Positions 6,566-8,224 of a DNA stretch of 8,224 nt are shown here, one piece after another. The translations under genes and the position numbers were made by a program. Each line of letters begins with the position of its first letter. Position 1 is the stretch's first letter. The notes beneath the pieces were generated by a model. It had not been told where the DNA came from and made no database searches. It saw nothing but the letters and a program-made list of their open reading frames with translations. The stretch spans positions 1-8,224 of the forward strand of contig CALFSF010000191.1 in the NCBI GenBank assembly GCA_937917025.1. The letters are read 5' to 3'. This DNA is from an uncultured Paraburkholderia sp. Lineage in GTDB: Bacteria; Pseudomonadota; Gammaproteobacteria; Burkholderiales; Burkholderiaceae.

Positions 6566-6581
6566 GTGGAAGCGCTTCCAC
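6566..6581. promoter_or_regulatory. LacI/GalR-family operator
   Basis: GTGGAAGCGCTTCCAC is a perfect 16-bp palindrome with the central CG (here GCGC) typical of LacI-family operators, such as TGGGAGCGCTCCCA-type sites near glycosidase genes. It lies 48 nt before the beta-glucosidase start and just after a candidate promoter. It indicates repression relieved by a sugar, presumably a beta-glucoside or its breakdown product. The regulator gene is not in the window. Confidence 0.75.
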
Positions 6582-6619
6582 TTCGCGCCCCGCAACGATC
6601 CGTCCAAACGAATGCGTGC

Positions 6620-6624
6620 AGGAG
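6620..6624 (+). promoter_or_regulatory. Ribosome binding site that fixes a GTG start for the beta-glucosidase
   Basis: AGGAG, then a 5-nt spacer ACTCC, then GTG 6630. It lies downstream of the alternative ATG 6612, which has no purine-rich sequence in front of it. Confidence 0.65.
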
Positions 6625-6629
6625 ACTCC

Positions 6630-8009
6630 GTGGCAAACGACGTATCCGCTCTGTCTGACGACGTGTTTTCGCCGCCGTCCGATTCCGCGCTCTGGCGCAA
6701 GGATTTCCTGCTGGGCGCGGCGACTGCCGCCTACCAGATCGAAGGCGCCACGCAGCAAGACGGCCGGCTGCCGTCGATCTGGGACACGTTCTCGGCGCTT
6801 CCCGGCAAGGTGCTGGCGGGCGACACCGGCGCTGTCGCCTGCGACCACTACAACCGCTGGGAAAGCGACCTCGACATGCTGTCGGCGCTGAACGTCGACG
6901 CATACCGTCTGTCGATTGCGTGGCCGCGCGTCATGGACGAAGCCGGCCGCCCGAACCAAAAAGGTCTCGATTTCTACAAGCGCGTGCTGGACCGCCTGAA
7001 GGAGAAGGGCCAGAAGACGTTCGTCACGCTTTATCACTGGGACTTGCCGCAGCATCTGGAAGATCGCGGCGGCTGGCTCAATCGCGACGTGGCGTACCGC
7101 TTTACCGATTACGCCGATCTGATGAGCCGTGAACTCGCGGGCCAGGTCGATGCATGGATGACGCTGAACGAGCCGTGGTGCTCGGCGTTTCTTGGCTACG
7201 GCAACGGCCATCACGCGCCGGGTCTCTCCAATGGCCGCTTTGCGACGCAGGCGATGCATCACCTGCTGCTCGCGCACGGCATGGCGATGCCGGTGCTGCG
7301 TGCGAACGATCCGGCGTCGCAAAAGGGCATCGTCGCCAACATCGGGCGCGGCACGCCGAACTCCGCCAGTGCCGCCGACCGCCGCGCCGCGCATCTCTTC
7401 GAGGTGCAGCACAACGCATGGATTCTCGATCCGCTGCTCAAGGGCGCGTACCCGGAAGACCTGTTCGAACTATGGCCGGGCACCGATCCGCTCGTGCTGT
7501 CGGGCGACATGGAGACGATTGCGGCGCCGCTCGATTTCCTCGGCATCAACTATTACTTCCGCACGAACGTGAAGAGCGATGGCGCGCACGGCTTTACGGA
7601 AGTGCCGCTGGAAGGCGTCGAGCGCACGCAGATGGGCTGGGAGGTGTATCCGGACGGCCTGCGCGACCTGCTGACCGGCTTTAACGAAACCTACGCCGCG
7701 CTGCCGCCCATCTACATCACGGAAAACGGCATGGCGTCGGACGACAACGTGATCGATGGCCGTGTCGACGACGCGCAGCGTATTCTGTTTCTCAAGCGCC
7801 ACCTTGCCGCCGTCGACGAAGCAATCAGGAAAGGGGTGGATATTCGCGGCTACTTCGTGTGGTCGCTGATGGATAACTTCGAATGGGCGTTTGGCTATGA
7901 GCGCCGCTTTGGCATCGTGCACGTCGATTACGACACGCAGAAGCGCACCTTCAAGCGCAGTGCGGAACTGATCGCAAAGTTTCTGAGGGAGCGCGCCGCA
8001 CGCGCCTGA
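6630..8009 (+). CDS. Family GH1 beta-glucosidase
   Basis: This 459-residue (beta/alpha)8-barrel enzyme hydrolyses terminal beta-D-glucosyl (or beta-galactosyl/fucosyl) residues by a retaining mechanism. The N-terminal GH1 signature region reads FLLGAATAAYQIEGA. LYHWDLP carries His136 of the sugar-binding site. TLNEP holds the acid/base Glu181, and ITENG the nucleophile Glu365. The C-terminal block WSLMDNFEWAFGYERRFGIVHVDY is intact. There is no signal peptide, so it acts in the cytoplasm on imported sugars, fitting the ABC transporter gene 65 nt downstream. I chose GTG 6630 because AGGAG (6620-6624) lies 5 nt before it. The longer frame from 6555 would translate through the operator, and ATG 6612 has no ribosome binding site. 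Regulation by a LacI-type repressor is likely. Natural substrate (cellobiose or other beta-glucoside) is not shown by the sequence. The symbols bglA and bglB are both used for such genes, so none is given. Confidence 0.94.
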   Translation: MANDVSALSDDVFSPPSDSALWRKDFLLGAATAAYQIEGATQQDGRLPSIWDTFSALPGKVLAGDTGAVACDHYNRWESDLDMLSALNVDAYRLSIAWPRVMDEAGRPNQKGLDFYKRVLDRLKEKGQKTFVTLYHWDLPQHLEDRGGWLNRDVAYRFTDYADLMSRELAGQVDAWMTLNEPWCSAFLGYGNGHHAPGLSNGRFATQAMHHLLLAHGMAMPVLRANDPASQKGIVANIGRGTPNSASAADRRAAHLFEVQHNAWILDPLLKGAYPEDLFELWPGTDPLVLSGDMETIAAPLDFLGINYYFRTNVKSDGAHGFTEVPLEGVERTQMGWEVYPDGLRDLLTGFNETYAALPPIYITENGMASDDNVIDGRVDDAQRILFLKRHLAAVDEAIRKGVDIRGYFVWSLMDNFEWAFGYERRFGIVHVDYDTQKRTFKRSAELIAKFLRERAARA

Positions 8010-8074
8010 GCGGTTATTTCCGGTTGTCCCTGTATCGGTCTGGAAACACGGGCGCAAAGCCTGGAGGAGACGGA

Positions 8075-8224
8075 ATGAACAGTAGAAGAAAGATACTCGC
8101 CGGCATCGTCGCGACCCTCGCCATCGGCGGTCTTGCAACGCAGGCCGCACACGCCGCGGAGCCGCTCAAGGCCAACGTGATTCACTGGTGGACGTCAGGG
8201 GGAGAATCGGCCGCGATCCGCCAG
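8075..8224 (+). CDS. Sugar ABC transporter substrate-binding protein, N-terminal part (truncated by window edge)
   Basis: Only the first 50 residues are present. MNSRRKILAGIVATLAIGGL is followed by a signal-peptidase I-type site (AHA, 25-27, before AEP), so the protein is periplasmic. The mature start reads KANVIHWWTSGGESAAIRQ. The pattern 'V-x-H-W-W-T-S-G-G-E' is typical of family 1 extracellular solute-binding proteins for glucose and other sugars in Pseudomonas and Burkholderia (GtsA-like). It would deliver sugar to a membrane permease pair and ATPase encoded further right. The ribosome binding site is strong: GGAGG at 8063-8067, 7 nt before ATG 8075. The 65-nt gap after the beta-glucosidase has no clear terminator, so the two genes are probably one operon under the operator at 6566-6581. 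The sugar bound cannot be read from this fragment. Confidence 0.88.
   Translation, partial: MNSRRKILAGIVATLAIGGLATQAAHAAEPLKANVIHWWTSGGESAAIRQ

Noticed and set aside
6354..7412. A 352-codon minus-strand frame
   Set aside because: It lies mostly antisense to the GH1 gene, whose active-site motifs are intact. The His/Arg-rich translation is typical of an antisense shadow. Its last 27 codons end just before the small basic protein gene, but the internal ATGs there lack a ribosome binding site.

Overview
The window looks like chromosomal DNA of a high-GC betaproteobacterium of the Burkholderiaceae, most likely Paraburkholderia, Caballeronia or Burkholderia. This is an inference from the high GC third positions, the protein sequences as I recognise them, and the mixture of a HiPIP, a small 'MAKGQLR' protein and a GH1/ABC sugar cluster; no marker gene is present to prove it. 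I see no tRNA, rRNA, CRISPR array, insertion sequence or phage gene.

Layout. (1) Positions 2-118 hold the last 38 codons of a quinone-oxidoreductase-like gene running in from the left. (2) A 448-nt intergenic region (119-566) carries an AT-rich dyad and a consensus -10 hexamer. (3) satP (acetate uptake) and acs (acetyl-CoA synthetase) follow on the + strand and form an acetate uptake-and-activation operon. (4) Convergent to acs, on the - strand, lie a periplasmic high-potential iron-sulfur protein (HiPIP) and, downstream of it, a TDT-family (TehA/Mae1/SLAC1-like) membrane transporter interrupted by a one-base frameshift. (5) A 526-nt divergent intergenic region (4662-5187) carries a second copy of the same AT-rich dyad. 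(6) rarD (EamA/DMT transporter) is on the + strand. (7) A 46-residue, very basic protein is encoded on the - strand at 6209-6349. (8) A GH1 beta-glucosidase sits behind a perfect 16-bp LacI/GalR-type operator. It is followed 65 nt later by the start of a sugar ABC transporter substrate-binding protein, which runs off the right edge.

How the genes fit together. SatP brings acetate in and Acs converts it to acetyl-CoA. The TDT transporter may move a dicarboxylate or another small anion, and the HiPIP would carry electrons in the periplasm. The two nearly identical dyads (19 of 21 positions the same) bracket exactly the satP-acs and HiPIP-TDT units, so one regulator may control both. This is the most interesting observation here. 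The right-hand unit is a beta-glucoside/oligosaccharide utilisation operon, probably repressed by a LacI-family protein encoded outside the window.

Most of the window is ordinary metabolic DNA. I did not find a convincing new multi-gene system; the candidates for novelty are the shared operator pair and its unknown regulator.
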